64,000 bases of DNA from Glycomyces tenuis DSM 44171 (GCF_000427885.1 NZ_ATYW01000003.1:387511-451510), one strand, 5' to 3'. Positions 1 to 10,923 are shown, numbered from the stretch's first letter. Made by a program: numbers and translations. The notes: generated by a model not told the origin, from the sequence alone.

Positions 1-145
1 CCTCGTCTTCGCCGCGTGGATCACCGCCACCGCCCGCCAGCCCGAGTCCGCGGGTATCACCCGCCCGATGCTGTTCATGGGCTTCGCGCTGGTCGAGGTT
101 CTGGCCCTGTTCGGCCTGGTCCTCGCCTTCGTCTTGCCCGTATAG
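1..145 (+). CDS. atpE: ATP synthase F0 subunit c, C-terminal part
   Basis: Only the last 47 codons are in the window; the gene begins upstream. The visible protein is one loop plus a hydrophobic helix. It has the polar loop ARQPE that contacts F1, followed by a membrane helix containing FALVEVLALFGLVLAF. The Glu in this helix is at the position of the proton-carrying carboxylate of subunit c. The stop is at 143-145 and atpF starts 21 bases later, as in the standard atpE-atpF order. Subunit c forms the rotating proton ring in the membrane. Confidence 0.93.
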   Translation, partial: LVFAAWITATARQPESAGITRPMLFMGFALVEVLALFGLVLAFVLPV

Positions 146-166
146 CCGAACGTTAACGGAGCGATC

Positions 167-712
167 ATGATTCACGCCGCCGAAGGAGGGGCCGGGATCC
201 TCATCCCGGTCTGGCAAGAGATCGTCGTAGGGGCGATCGCCTTCGGTCTGCTGTGCTTCGTGCTCATGAAGTTCGTCTTCCCCCGCATGGAGAAGACCTT
301 CGAGGCACGAGTCGACGCGATCGAAGGAGGCATCGAGCGCGCTGAGAAGGCCCAGGAAGAGGCCAATCAGACGCTCGAGGAATACCGCCGCAAGCTCGCC
401 GGAGCCCAGGAAGAGGCCGCCGCCATCCGCGACGAGGCCCGGGCCGACGCGGTCGCGGCCAAGGAGGAGATCCTCGTCTCCGCCCGCGAGGAGGCCAACC
501 GCATCATCGCGGCCGGTCACGCCAACGTCGAGGCCTCGAGGCAGCAGCTCGTCCGCGAGCTGCGCAGCGAGGTCGGCAACCTGGCGGTCGACCTGGCCGG
601 GAAGATCATCGGTCAGCGCCTGGCCGGTGAGACCGCCACCGAGCAGACCGTCGACCGGTTCCTCGCCGAGCTGAACGACGACACCGCCAGCGAAGCGAGC
701 GGAGCACGCTGA
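167..712 (+). CDS. atpF: ATP synthase F0 subunit b
   Basis: This 181-residue protein is the peripheral stalk subunit that holds F1 to the membrane. One membrane helix lies at about residues 13-36 and ends in KFVFP. A long charged coiled coil follows (about 40-140), rich in Glu, Ala and Arg. The length is usual for a separate b subunit, unlike mycobacteria, which carry a second, fused b-delta protein. The ATG is preceded by a modest GGAG. The last base of the stop codon is the first base of the atpH ATG, so the two genes are translationally coupled. Confidence 0.95.
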   Translation: MIHAAEGGAGILIPVWQEIVVGAIAFGLLCFVLMKFVFPRMEKTFEARVDAIEGGIERAEKAQEEANQTLEEYRRKLAGAQEEAAAIRDEARADAVAAKEEILVSAREEANRIIAAGHANVEASRQQLVRELRSEVGNLAVDLAGKIIGQRLAGETATEQTVDRFLAELNDDTASEASGAR

Positions 713-1533
713 TGTCGACGACTGGACGCGAAAGCATCGAGGCCGGTCGCGCGGCCCTGGAGGCGTTCGCCGCCGGGGCCACGGCCGAGCAGCTCACCGA
801 GTGCGGCCAGCAGCTGCTGGACGTGACGCGGTTCCTCGTCGACCAGCCTCGGCTGCGTCGCGCCCTGTCCGACCCCGCCCGCGAGGCGGACGACCGGGAG
901 GGCCTGGTCAGGCGGCTCATCGCCGACCAGGTCGGCGCGGCCGCGACCGACATCACCGCCGCGCTGGTGCGCGGCCGCTGGGGCACCCCCGGCGAGCTCG
1001 TCAACGGCTGCGAGCAGCTCGCCGTCGAAGCCCTGCTCGCCGCCGGAGCGAAGGAGGGCACCCTCGCCGACATCGAGGACCAGCTGTTCCGCTTCGGGCG
1101 CCTGGTTGACGGAGACGCCGAACTGTCGTCAGTATTGGGTGCGACGGGCTCCGACCCGAAAGGCCGGGCCGCCCTGGTCGAGCGCCTGCTCGACGGCAAG
1201 GCCGAGCAGGTGACGGTCGAGCTGGCCGTCGCCGCGTGCCACGGCATCGGCGGGCGCGGCTTCCACGCCTCGCTCGAACACCTCGTCGAGGCCGCTGCTG
1301 CGGCCCGCGACGAGGCCGTGGCGTACGTGACCGTGGCGAAGCCGCTCGACGAGTCCGGTGAGCGCAAGCTCGCCGCCAAACTCAGCCTCGTCTACGGCCG
1401 TCCCGTCGGCGTCAAGATCACCGTCGACCCCGCGGTCGTCGGAGGCATCCGGGTGCAAGTCGGCTCGGACCTGTGGGACGGCAGCGTCTCACGCCGCCTC
1501 GACGAAGCCCGCCAAGCCTTGGCCGGACGCTGA
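712..1533 (+). CDS. atpH: ATP synthase F1 subunit delta (OSCP)
   Basis: At 273 residues this is the long actinobacterial form; the E. coli protein has about 177. Delta joins the top of the alpha3-beta3 head to the b stalk. The C-terminal part carries the typical OSCP ending with [21 protein letters not shown] and a final amphipathic helix. The N-terminal helical domain binds the alpha subunits. The start overlaps the atpF stop by one base (TGATG). A 35-base gap separates it from atpA, leaving room for the AAAGAAAGGGAA ribosome binding site of that gene. Confidence 0.94.
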   Translation: MSTTGRESIEAGRAALEAFAAGATAEQLTECGQQLLDVTRFLVDQPRLRRALSDPAREADDREGLVRRLIADQVGAAATDITAALVRGRWGTPGELVNGCEQLAVEALLAAGAKEGTLADIEDQLFRFGRLVDGDAELSSVLGATGSDPKGRAALVERLLDGKAEQVTVELAVAACHGIGGRGFHASLEHLVEAAAAARDEAVAYVTVAKPLDESGERKLAAKLSLVYGRPVGVKITVDPAVVGGIRVQVGSDLWDGSVSRRLDEARQALAGR

Positions 1534-1568
1534 ATCCAGCCGGTAACCAAAGAAAGGGAAACGTTCAG

Positions 1569-3203
1569 ATGGCTGAATTGACCATCTCCTCAGACGAGAT
1601 TCGTAGCGCGCTCGACGACTACGTCTCGTCGTACCGGCCGGAGATCTCACGTGAAGAGGTCGGTACCGTCACCAGCGCCGGCGACGGCATCGCGATCGTC
1701 GAGGGCCTGCCCTCGGCCATGGCCAACGAGCTCCTCGAGTTCGAGAGCGGCGTCATGGGCCTGGCCCTCAACCTCGACGTCCGCGAGATCGGCGCCGTCC
1801 TCCTGGGCGACCCGGTCAAGGTCGCCGAAGGCCAGAGCGTCAAGCGCACCGGCAAGGTCCTGTCCGTGCCGGTGGGCGACAAGTTCCTCGGCCGCGTCGT
1901 CGACGCCCTGGGCAACCCCATCGACGACCTCGGCGAGATCGAGTCCGAGGGCGACCGCGAGCTCGAACTCCAGGCGCCGAACGTCATGAGCCGCCAGCCG
2001 GTGAGCGAGCCGGTCGAGACCGGCATCAAGGCCATCGACGCGATGACCGCGATCGGCCGCGGCCAGCGCCAGCTGATCATCGGCGACCGCAAGACCGGCA
2101 AGACCCAGGTCTGCGTCGACACGATCATCAACCAGCGCGCCAACTGGGAGTCCGGCGACCCGAAGAAGCAGCTGCGCTGCATCTACGTCGCGGTCGGCCA
2201 GAAGGGCTCGACCGTCGCCGGCATCAAGGCCATGCTCGAAGAGCACGGCGCGATGGAGTACACCACCATCGTCGCGGCCAACGCCGACGAGCCGGCCGGC
2301 CTGAAGTACCTGGCCCCCTACACCGGTTCGGCCATCGGGCAGCACTGGATGTACGGCGGCAAGCACGTCCTCATCGTCTTCGACGACCTGTCGAAGCAGG
2401 CCGAGGCCTACCGCACCGTGTCGTTGCTGCTGCGCCGCCCGCCGGGCCGCGAGGCCTTCCCCGGTGACGTGTTCTACCTGCACTCCCGCCTGCTGGAGCG
2501 CTGCGCGAAGCTCTCCGACGAGCTCGGCGGTGGTTCGATGACCGGCCTGCCGATCATCGAGACCAAGGCCGGCGACATCTCGCAGTTCATCCCGACCAAC
2601 GTCATCTCGATCACCGACGGCCAGGTCTTCCTCGAAGAGGGCCTGTTCAACTCGGGTGTGCGTCCGGCGATCAACGTCGGCACGTCCGTCTCCCGCGTCG
2701 GCGGCGCCGCCCAGACCAAGGGCATGAGCTCCGTGGCCGGCTCCCTGCGACTCGACCTCGCCCAGTACCGCGAGCTGGAGGCCTTCGCGGCCTTCGCCTC
2801 CGACCTGGACGCGGCCTCGAAGGCGCAGCTGGACCGCGGCCTCCGGATGGTCGAGCTGCTCAAGCAGGGCGTGGCCGAGCCGCTCCCGATGGGCGAGGCG
2901 ACCATCTCGATCTGGTCCGGCGTCTCGGGTGAGCTCGACGACATCCCGGTCGGCGAGGTCCGCCGCTTCGAGAGCGAGTTCCTCACCTACATGCGGGCCA
3001 ACCACGCCGATCTCATCGCGACGCTGAACGAGGGCAAGGAGAAGGTCAAGGGCGAGCTCGCGGACAGCCTCAAGGCCGCCATCGCCAAGTTCAAGCGCAT
3101 GTTCAACGCCCAGGCCGACGATCTCAACGTCACCGACGAGCCCGAGACGGCGCTCGAAGGCGACGTCGACGTCGAGACCGTCAAGCGCGTCAAGAGGGGT
3201 TAG
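1569..3203 (+). CDS. atpA: ATP synthase F1 subunit alpha
   Basis: This 544-residue subunit forms the non-catalytic nucleotide sites of F1. The P-loop GDRKTGKT is near residues 171-178 and the family signature [14 protein letters not shown] near 365-380; its Arg is the finger that completes the beta active site. The chosen ATG gives the usual N-terminus [11 protein letters not shown] and has a purine-rich binding site (AGAAAGGGAA) 7-8 bases upstream. The frame stays open further upstream inside atpH, but that stretch does not resemble an alpha subunit. atpG starts two bases after the stop. Confidence 0.97.
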   Translation: MAELTISSDEIRSALDDYVSSYRPEISREEVGTVTSAGDGIAIVEGLPSAMANELLEFESGVMGLALNLDVREIGAVLLGDPVKVAEGQSVKRTGKVLSVPVGDKFLGRVVDALGNPIDDLGEIESEGDRELELQAPNVMSRQPVSEPVETGIKAIDAMTAIGRGQRQLIIGDRKTGKTQVCVDTIINQRANWESGDPKKQLRCIYVAVGQKGSTVAGIKAMLEEHGAMEYTTIVAANADEPAGLKYLAPYTGSAIGQHWMYGGKHVLIVFDDLSKQAEAYRTVSLLLRRPPGREAFPGDVFYLHSRLLERCAKLSDELGGGSMTGLPIIETKAGDISQFIPTNVISITDGQVFLEEGLFNSGVRPAINVGTSVSRVGGAAQTKGMSSVAGSLRLDLAQYRELEAFAAFASDLDAASKAQLDRGLRMVELLKQGVAEPLPMGEATISIWSGVSGELDDIPVGEVRRFESEFLTYMRANHADLIATLNEGKEKVKGELADSLKAAIAKFKRMFNAQADDLNVTDEPETALEGDVDVETVKRVKRG

Positions 3204-3205
3204 CC

Positions 3206-5574
<2,369 letters not shown>

Positions 5575-5589
5575 CCCTTCCGGCGGAGC

Positions 5590-5637
5590 GACGACCGCGG
5601 CCCCGTTCCTCGGATGAGGAGCGGGGCCGCGGTCGTC
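5590..5637 (+). terminator. Hairpin ending the ATP synthase operon
   Basis: A perfect 16-bp stem (5590-5605 with 5622-5637) extends inward with a few more pairs to a tiny loop. It begins 16 bases after the atpD stop. The run of T after it is weak (GTGTGAGTCG), as is common in high-GC actinobacteria. It marks the operon end and argues that atpC is not part of this transcript. Confidence 0.8.
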
Positions 5638-5717
5638 GTGTGAGTCGACGCTTTCCCGGCGCGACCGGTGCGGTGCCGCCGCGATCTCGTGAACCAGGCG
5701 GTGAGCGCCGCAAGGTC

Positions 5718-5791
5718 TTGACGCGGGGCGGCATGACCTGAGATACTTGATGTCATCAATTATCGACCTTGTCTACGGATGATGACATCAA
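5718..5791 (+). promoter_or_regulatory. Promoter and paired MarR-type operators
   Basis: A -35 box TTGACG (5718-5723), an 18-base spacer and a -10 box GATACT (5742-5747) precede the MarR gene. The palindrome TTGATGTCATCAA (5747-5759) covers the expected start of transcription. A second copy, TGATGACATCA, lies at 5780-5790. The two centres are 32 bp apart, about three helical turns, and TTGATGTCATCA and TGATGACATCAA together form a perfect 12-bp inverted repeat. This is the expected layout for autorepression by the MarR protein encoded next to it. Confidence 0.75.
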
Positions 5792-5810
5792 CCATCTCGG
5801 GAGGGCCAGG

Positions 5811-6227
5811 GTGACCGAAGCGAGCAACGAGTTCTTCGCCACCATGTACGTCTTCGCGGAGCGGCTGCGCGACGACTACGAGACGGCGGCCGCGGCCGCC
5901 GATCTGACCGCGTCGCAGGCGATCGTGATCGGTCTGCTCTCCGAACCGCTGCCGATGGGCGACCTCGCCGCCCAGCGGCACTGCGACCCGTCCAACATCA
6001 CGGGCCTGGTCGACCGGTTGGAGGACAAAGGGCTGGTAGCTCGTTCCCCTCACCCCACCGACCGTCGAGTCAAGCGGGTGGAGCTGACCCCTGAAGGGCG
6101 GCGGCGTCTCGCCCGGTTCCACGAGGAGCTGTCGCGCGTCTCGTGCCTCAACGACCTGACCGCCGACCAACGGCGTCGACTGCTCACCTCGGTGCCGTCA
6201 CTGGAACCGGAAACCACCGACCGATAG
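5811..6227 (+). CDS. MarR-family transcriptional regulator
   Basis: This 138-residue protein has the MarR winged-helix fold. The helix-turn-helix spans about MGDLAAQRHCDPSNITGLVD and the wing is PHPTDRRVKRVELTPEG, with the conserved Asp-Arg at its tip. GTG 5811 was chosen because GGGAGG lies 6-7 bases before it; an in-frame TTG at 5769 lies inside the operator region and has no binding site. Such proteins are dimeric repressors that release DNA on binding phenolic or oxidising ligands. The palindromes upstream suggest autoregulation and control of the DoxX-like gene downstream. Confidence 0.85.
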   Translation: MTEASNEFFATMYVFAERLRDDYETAAAAADLTASQAIVIGLLSEPLPMGDLAAQRHCDPSNITGLVDRLEDKGLVARSPHPTDRRVKRVELTPEGRRRLARFHEELSRVSCLNDLTADQRRRLLTSVPSLEPETTDR

Positions 6228-6265
6228 ACCGTCGCGAGCCTCTCCGTTCGCTGAGGAGCAACATC

Positions 6266-6634
6266 ATGTTCATTGCCACCGTCGTTTGCAGTGCGCTTCT
6301 AGGGCTGGCCTTCCTCGGAAGCGGCCTTATGAAAGCGATCGGGAAGCCCGACGTCGTAGAAGGACTCGGACGGCTCGAGGTGAGCCCGCCCCTGGTGCGA
6401 GCGATCGGCGCGCTCGAGGTCGCCGGAGCGGTCGGCGCCCTTGTCGGCCTCGCCGTCCCGTGGCTGGGCATCGCGGCGGCCGTCGGCCTCGCGCTCTTGA
6501 TGATCGGTGCGATCGGTTTCCACGCGCGCGCCGGGGACTACAGCGACCCCAAGCTCCGCGGACCCGCCTTCATGCCGATCGTCCTGCTTCTGCTCGCGGC
6601 CGCGACGGCGATGTCGCGCTTCCTCAGCATTTGA
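6266..6634 (+). CDS. DoxX-like membrane protein
   Basis: This 122-residue protein has four predicted membrane segments and the DoxX-family start (ATVVCSALLGLAFLGSGLMK), with the short MKAIGKPDVVEGLGRLEVSP loop after the first helix. The ATG at 6266 follows GAGGAGC. DoxX-like proteins are small four-helix membrane proteins often co-transcribed with MarR or TetR regulators. A redox or quinone-related role is known only for some relatives, so the function here is open. The stop is four bases from the end of the convergent gene. Confidence 0.75.
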   Translation: MFIATVVCSALLGLAFLGSGLMKAIGKPDVVEGLGRLEVSPPLVRAIGALEVAGAVGALVGLAVPWLGIAAAVGLALLMIGAIGFHARAGDYSDPKLRGPAFMPIVLLLLAAATAMSRFLSI

Positions 6635-6638
6635 GTGA

Positions 6639-7190
6639 CTAGTCGTCCCCGCTGTCGTCGTCGTCATCGTCGTCATCGCCGCCGCTGGTGTGGATCGAGG
6701 ACTGCGGCGCGCCGTCGACGCAGGCGATGGTGTACTCGAATTCGCTGGCGCCCTCGAACTCGATCTCGGCGTCCTCGCCGGGGCCCGGGTCGACCGAGGA
6801 GACCTGCCAGCCCTGCGCGGCCACCCACCACATCAGCTCGACCTGTGCTCCCGAGCACCGCGCCAGGAAGGTGCCGCCGTCGACGGCGAAGACCTCTTCG
6901 CCCGTCTCGGCGCCGCCGCTGGGGATCTCGTCGAGCTGGCCGGTCGGTTCGGGGGACGGGGAGGCCTCCTCGCCGGGCGACTCGCTCGGCGAGGCCTCGG
7001 GGGACGGCGTCCCTCCCGCGGAGGAGGAGGCCGTCGCGTCCTCCAGCGCCGCCTGCACACTCTCCTCGGACACCGGCTCGGTCGGCGGCCCCAGGGTCCC
7101 GCCCTGAGCCAGCGCCACCGCGCCGACGCCCGCGGCGACGGCGATCACCGCCGCGGCCGCCCAACCGGTCACTACCCACTGTCGTCGCAT
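6639..7190 (-). CDS. Secreted or membrane-anchored acidic protein of unknown function
   Basis: This 183-residue protein is not recognised as a known family. An N-terminal hydrophobic segment (about 9-30, VVTGWAAAAVIAVAAGVGAV) would export or anchor it. A Pro/Ser/Glu-rich linker follows (about 55-90), then a compact domain with two Cys (ARCSGAQ and IACVDGA) that could form a disulfide. The protein ends in eight Asp, then SGDD. The tail suggests binding of cations or basic polymers; this is inference. It is divergent from the response regulator gene, and the triple repeat at 7215-7241 starts 25 bases upstream of it. Confidence 0.7.
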   Translation of the reverse strand: MRRQWVVTGWAAAAVIAVAAGVGAVALAQGGTLGPPTEPVSEESVQAALEDATASSSAGGTPSPEASPSESPGEEASPSPEPTGQLDEIPSGGAETGEEVFAVDGGTFLARCSGAQVELMWWVAAQGWQVSSVDPGPGEDAEIEFEGASEFEYTIACVDGAPQSSIHTSGGDDDDDDDDSGDD

Positions 7191-7214
7191 GTTCCCAGCT
7201 TGCCTCCCACGACG

Positions 7215-7241
7215 TTAAGAGAAGGATAAGGGCGTTCTAAG
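7215..7241. promoter_or_regulatory. Triple 11-bp direct repeat, likely response-regulator box
   Basis: TTAAG (7215-7219), ATAAG (7226-7230) and CTAAG (7237-7241) are spaced by exactly 11 bp, one helical turn. OmpR/PhoB-type regulators bind such head-to-tail repeats. The site lies between the acidic protein gene and the response regulator gene. A matching site with the same period and orientation is at 10924-10950 before the VTC operon; the first 18 bases of the two sites agree at 14 positions. Confidence 0.6.
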
Positions 7242-7302
7242 TCCGCGCCAGATCACCTCCCCGAGGTGGACCGGTGATCCGACGGCGACATAGAGTCCCT
7301 GC

Positions 7303-8001
7303 ATGGCTCAGCTGCTCCTGATCGAAGACGACGAGCGCGTCCGCACCACCCTGCTGCGGTCCCTGCGCGACCTCGACCACCAGGTCGCCTCCGCGCCCGA
7401 CGCGATGACCGGGCTGCGCGCCGCGGTCGACCACCGGCCCGACCTGGTGGTGCTCGACCTCGGCCTGCCCGACCTCGACGGCGGCGAGATGCTGCGGATG
7501 CTGCGCGGCGTCTCCGACGTCCCGGTGATCGTCGCCACCGCCCGCGACGACGAGAACGAGATCATCCGCATCCTCGGCGCCGGCGCCGACGACTACGTGG
7601 TCAAGCCGTTCACCGCCAGGCAGCTCGACGCCCGCATCCAGGCGGTCCTGCGCCGCGCCGGAGCCGTCGCGCAGGTCGAGGAGACCGTCGTGGTCGGGGG
7701 CCTGCGGATCGATCCGAGGGGTCGCTCGGCCCACCTCGACGGCAGGCCGCTCGAGCTGAGCCCGAAGGAGTTCGACCTGCTGCACTACCTGGCCTCGCGC
7801 GCCGGGGAGGTCGTCGCGAAACGGCGACTGCTCACCGACGTGTGGGACCTGCCGTTCGGCGGCGCGGACAAGACCGTCGACGTTCACCTCGCGTGGCTGC
7901 GCCGCAAACTCGGCGAGACCGCCCAGCGTCCCCGGTTCCTGCACACCGTGCGCGGCGTCGGCGTCAAACTCGTCGACCCGGCCGAAGGGGACCGGCAGTG
8001 A
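7303..8001 (+). CDS. OmpR-type response regulator
   Basis: This 232-residue DNA-binding regulator has a complete receiver domain: Asp9-Asp10 acidic pocket, phospho-acceptor Asp52 in VVLDLGLPD, Thr80 and Lys102 in VKPF. The C-terminal winged helix (about 127-225) contains the ELSPKEFDLLHYLA and HTVRGVGVKLV motifs. It is phosphorylated by the histidine kinase that follows; the start codon of that gene overlaps this stop (GTGA). The 11-bp-period repeats before 7190 and 10866 are the best local targets. Confidence 0.92.
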   Translation: MAQLLLIEDDERVRTTLLRSLRDLDHQVASAPDAMTGLRAAVDHRPDLVVLDLGLPDLDGGEMLRMLRGVSDVPVIVATARDDENEIIRILGAGADDYVVKPFTARQLDARIQAVLRRAGAVAQVEETVVVGGLRIDPRGRSAHLDGRPLELSPKEFDLLHYLASRAGEVVAKRRLLTDVWDLPFGGADKTVDVHLAWLRRKLGETAQRPRFLHTVRGVGVKLVDPAEGDRQ

Positions 8002-9272
8002 GGGCCCGACTGACGCTGCTCGTGGCGGCCACCGCCGCTCTCCTCCTGCTCGCGTTCTCCGTTCCGATGGCGATTCTGCTGCGCAACACCACCGCCGAGC
8101 GGACCATCGACATCGCCGAGCAGGAGGCCCAAGACCTCATTCCGTTGATCGCGTCCTCCGAGAAGGCGGCCGTGGAGTCGTATGTCGCGAACATGAACGC
8201 CTCCAGGGAATACCCGGTCACGGTGTTCTGGCCGGACGGCACGCTCATCGGCGACGAGGCGCCGCGCTCGGACGCCGTCGAACTGGCCGCCATGGGCGGC
8301 TCGCTGACCGCCGAGGCCCCGGGAGGCAGGGAGATCCTCTTCAGCGTCCAGGGCCGCCCGGAGGGCACCGCCGTCATCCGGGTCTATGTGGCCGACGGCC
8401 AGCTCACGGCCGGGCTCGGCCGCTCGCTCCTGCTGCTCGGCGCGATCGCCGTGGTCCTGCTGGGCGTCGGGCTGCTCCTGGCCTCGCGCCTGGCGCGCGT
8501 GCTGCTGGTGCCGCTGGCCGACATGGCCGCCGTCTCGAACCGCCTCGCGGGCGGCGATCTGGAGGCCAGGGCCGCCGTCGACGGCCCGCCCGAGGTGCGG
8601 AACGTCGGCACCGCGCTCAACACGCTCGCCGACCGCATCAGGGACCTCCTCGAAGCCGAACGCGAACGCGTCGCCGACCTCTCGCACCGGCTGCGCACCC
8701 CGCTGACGGTGCTGCGGCTCGAGGCCGAGGCACTAGCGAACCCGGCCGAGCGCGAGACCGTCGACGAGGCCGTCGGCGAGGTGGAGCGCGCCGTCAACGC
8801 CGCGATCCGCGACGCCCGCAACCCCGGCCCCTCGGGGGCCGTGTGCGACGCCGCGGCCGTGGTGGCCGAGCGGGTCGAGTTCTGGTCGGCACTGGCCGAG
8901 GACACCGCCCGCGAATGCCGCGTCCACCTGGCGCCCGGGCCGCTGCAGGTCCGGCTCTCGGGCGAGGAGCTGGCGGCGGCGATGGACTCGCTGCTCGCGA
9001 ACGTCTTCGCCCACACTCCGGACGGGACCGCGTTCGAGGTGCGGCTGAGCCCGCGGCACGGCGGCGGGGCCGTCGTCGACGTGGTCGACGAGGGCCCCGG
9101 GCTGTCGGATCCGGCGGTGTTCGAGCGCGGCCGCAGCGAGGGCGGTTCGACCGGTCTGGGTCTCGACATCGCCCGCCGCGCGGCCGCGGCCTCGGGCGGC
9201 CAGATCTTCTTCGGCCAAGGCCCGGGAGGCGTCGGAGCCCTCATCCGCCTTGAGCTAGGGGGTGCCCTGTGA
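7998..9272 (+). CDS. Sensor histidine kinase
   Basis: This 424-residue kinase starts with GTG overlapping the response regulator stop. It has a first membrane helix (about 4-26), an extracytoplasmic sensor loop of about 110 residues, a second helix (about 138-160) and a HAMP linker. The phospho-accepting His230 lies in ADLSHRLRTPLTVL. The ATP lid follows, with an N box (ANVFAHTPDG), DEGPGL and GSTGLGLDIARR. The last codons (RLELGGAL) and the TGA lie inside the left terminal repeat of the element at 9258-9505. Confidence 0.9.
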   Translation: MRARLTLLVAATAALLLLAFSVPMAILLRNTTAERTIDIAEQEAQDLIPLIASSEKAAVESYVANMNASREYPVTVFWPDGTLIGDEAPRSDAVELAAMGGSLTAEAPGGREILFSVQGRPEGTAVIRVYVADGQLTAGLGRSLLLLGAIAVVLLGVGLLLASRLARVLLVPLADMAAVSNRLAGGDLEARAAVDGPPEVRNVGTALNTLADRIRDLLEAERERVADLSHRLRTPLTVLRLEAEALANPAERETVDEAVGEVERAVNAAIRDARNPGPSGAVCDAAAVVAERVEFWSALAEDTARECRVHLAPGPLQVRLSGEELAAAMDSLLANVFAHTPDGTAFEVRLSPRHGGGAVVDVVDEGPGLSDPAVFERGRSEGGSTGLGLDIARRAAAASGGQIFFGQGPGGVGALIRLELGGAL

Positions 9273-9505
9273 ATCAGACCGGGCGTTATCCGGCCCGTTC
9301 GGCCCGCCCGTCGCCCACCGCCACCCGACATCGTGCTCGCTGCGCTCGCTCTGAAGGGAAGGCTGCGTTGTCGGGGCGACCAGATCCAACACCGGGATCT
9401 GGGCGCCCCTCCGCCCTCGTGGCGACGCTTGCGAGCCATACCTTGGCACTGCGAGCGAACAAACGGACTCGGATACCACCTCGCCCTGATTCACAGGGCA
9501 CCCCC
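9258..9505. mobile_element. MITE-like element, copy 1
   Basis: A 248-bp non-coding element bounded by perfect 20-bp terminal inverted repeats (GGGGGTGCCCTGTGAATCAG at 9258-9277; its complement at 9486-9505). Its interior is closely related, in opposite orientation, to the element at 50276-50621. A hairpin with 15-bp arms (9373-9387 with 9395-9409, one mismatch) and loop AACACCG sits inside. It lies between two convergent genes, and each terminus supplies the TGA stop of the neighbouring gene. It encodes no transposase and would need one from elsewhere. Confidence 0.8.
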
Positions 9506-10267
9506 TGGGCTCACCGGACCGAACCACTCCCTGATCTCGCGGGTCCACGGGTTCGCGCGCAGCCACGGGAAGAGCACCGCCGCCGCCATGCAGTACTTGC
9601 TGACCGACACGGGCCGCGCCCCCAGCTCCCACAGCAGCCGGTCGACCGGGCCGCCGCCGCGCGCCGCCTTGACCTCCACGAGGCACAGCCGCCGCGCCGC
9701 GGCCGTTCCGGTCGCGGCGGTGCAGCTCAGGTCCTCGTCGACGGTGACGCGGGTCGCCAGGCCGAGGTTCACCAGCGTGTGCCGCCGGTAGTCGGTGCGC
9801 AGCCGCGGGGCCATGCCCGCGGGCACGCCCGTCCCGTAGGCGGACCGGAGCGTCTCGGCCAGGAAGCCGGCGGCCTCCCCGGTGAGGCGCCCGGCGTCGG
9901 CCGCCGGGTAGGGGATCCGCTGCTTGACGGTGTTCTGGCGCGAGCCCTTGAGCTTGACTTCGAAGGCGCATTCGCCGGAGTCGGCGTAGGTCCGCGAGCG
10001 GACCTTGAACCGGCGCCTGCGGCCCTGACGGTGCTGCCGGTACGTCAACAGGTCCGGGGTGTCGAAGTAGACCGACTCGTAGGCGAAGCGGCGCCGCCGG
10101 TCGATCTCCAGGCACGACCAGCCCCCGGCCTCGGCCAGGCGCTCGCGGAAGCGCCGGCAGACGGCGGGCGCGAGGAGGTACTTGGAGTCGACGCGGGTCT
10201 GGAGCGCCGCGGCGTCCACGACGGCCGCGAGGCCGATCGGCGCGAAGGCTTCGAGCCCGGTGTCCAT
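9491..10267 (-). CDS. VTC-domain (polyphosphate-polymerase-type) protein
   Basis: This 258-residue protein has the VTC-like tunnel fold. Conserved basic and acidic residues are spread along the barrel: RVDSKYLL near the start, RFAYESVYFDTPDLLTYRQH, RRRRFKVRSRTY, CAFEVKLKG, LCLVEVKA and PVSVSKYC near the end. In eukaryotic VTC4 the same pattern binds ATP and polyphosphate. The ATG overlaps the DUF4956 stop (TGATG), a pairing common in bacteria. Product formation is inferred from the family. The last codons and stop lie in the right terminal repeat of the element at 9258-9505. Confidence 0.8.
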   Translation of the reverse strand: MDTGLEAFAPIGLAAVVDAAALQTRVDSKYLLAPAVCRRFRERLAEAGGWSCLEIDRRRRFAYESVYFDTPDLLTYRQHRQGRRRRFKVRSRTYADSGECAFEVKLKGSRQNTVKQRIPYPAADAGRLTGEAAGFLAETLRSAYGTGVPAGMAPRLRTDYRRHTLVNLGLATRVTVDEDLSCTAATGTAAARRLCLVEVKAARGGGPVDRLLWELGARPVSVSKYCMAAAVLFPWLRANPWTREIREWFGPVSPGGAL

Positions 10268-10866
10268 CAGATCCTCCCGACCGGCACGGTGCGGTCGGCG
10301 GGCGAGGCGACGGGCGCGGGCAGCGGCCGGTAGCGCACGTCGACGGTCATGGTCTCGCGCACGTAGTCGGTGTCGACGACCTCGAACTTCCGGACCTCGG
10401 CGTCCAGGCGCCGCTCCAGGTCGGCCGCGAGCGCCGCCTCGCCGCGGTGGACGGTGTCGAGGATGACGATCCGGTGCCTGGACCGGTTCGCCAGGCGCGG
10501 ATGGTCGGCGACGTACATGGTGGCGATGAGCAGGACGCTCAGCGAGATCATGGCCGTCGGCCGCGAGGCCCCGATCCCGTTGATGAGGCCCAGCGCCAGG
10601 GCCGTGAAGTAGTAGCCGACGTCGCGCTGGGAGATCTGGTCGGAGCGCAGCCGCAGGATCGACAGGACGCCGAACAGGCCGAACGCCAGCCCGAGGCTGA
10701 CCTGCTGGGAGAGCATGAGCGCCGAGACGGCGAAGACGCCGACGTTCAGGGCGACATAGGCCAGCGCCAGGTCCGTGCGGTGGTGGCGGCGGTAGTAGAT
10801 CGCGCACGCCAGCACGGTGATCGCGAACAGGTTGACGGGCAAGGCGAGTGCGAGCGCGAGACTCAC
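10267..10866 (-). CDS. DUF4956 membrane protein
   Basis: This 199-residue protein has about four membrane helices in the first 120 residues and a soluble C-terminal domain. The conserved core SILRLRSDQISQRDVGYYFTAL matches DUF4956, which regularly accompanies VTC-domain genes. The start is GTG at 10866, seven bases after AGGAGG. It is the first gene of a two-gene operon. The upstream region (10867-11000) holds the triple 11-bp repeat at 10924-10950. A role in polyphosphate handling at the membrane is inferred only from its partner. Confidence 0.8.
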   Translation of the reverse strand: MSLALALALPVNLFAITVLACAIYYRRHHRTDLALAYVALNVGVFAVSALMLSQQVSLGLAFGLFGVLSILRLRSDQISQRDVGYYFTALALGLINGIGASRPTAMISLSVLLIATMYVADHPRLANRSRHRIVILDTVHRGEAALAADLERRLDAEVRKFEVVDTDYVRETMTVDVRYRPLPAPVASPADRTVPVGRI

Positions 10867-10923
10867 GGCGTTCCTCCTCGGGGTACGTGGATGTGCTTGA
10901 GGAAGAACGTAAGTCGGCGGCCG

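Noticed and set aside
1647..3005. Long open frame antisense to atpA (and similar ones antisense to atpD, smc and recG)
   Set aside because: High-GC codon bias keeps opposite frames open. The proteins are low-complexity and rich in Arg, Ala, Val or Asp, and match no family, while the sense genes are unmistakable.
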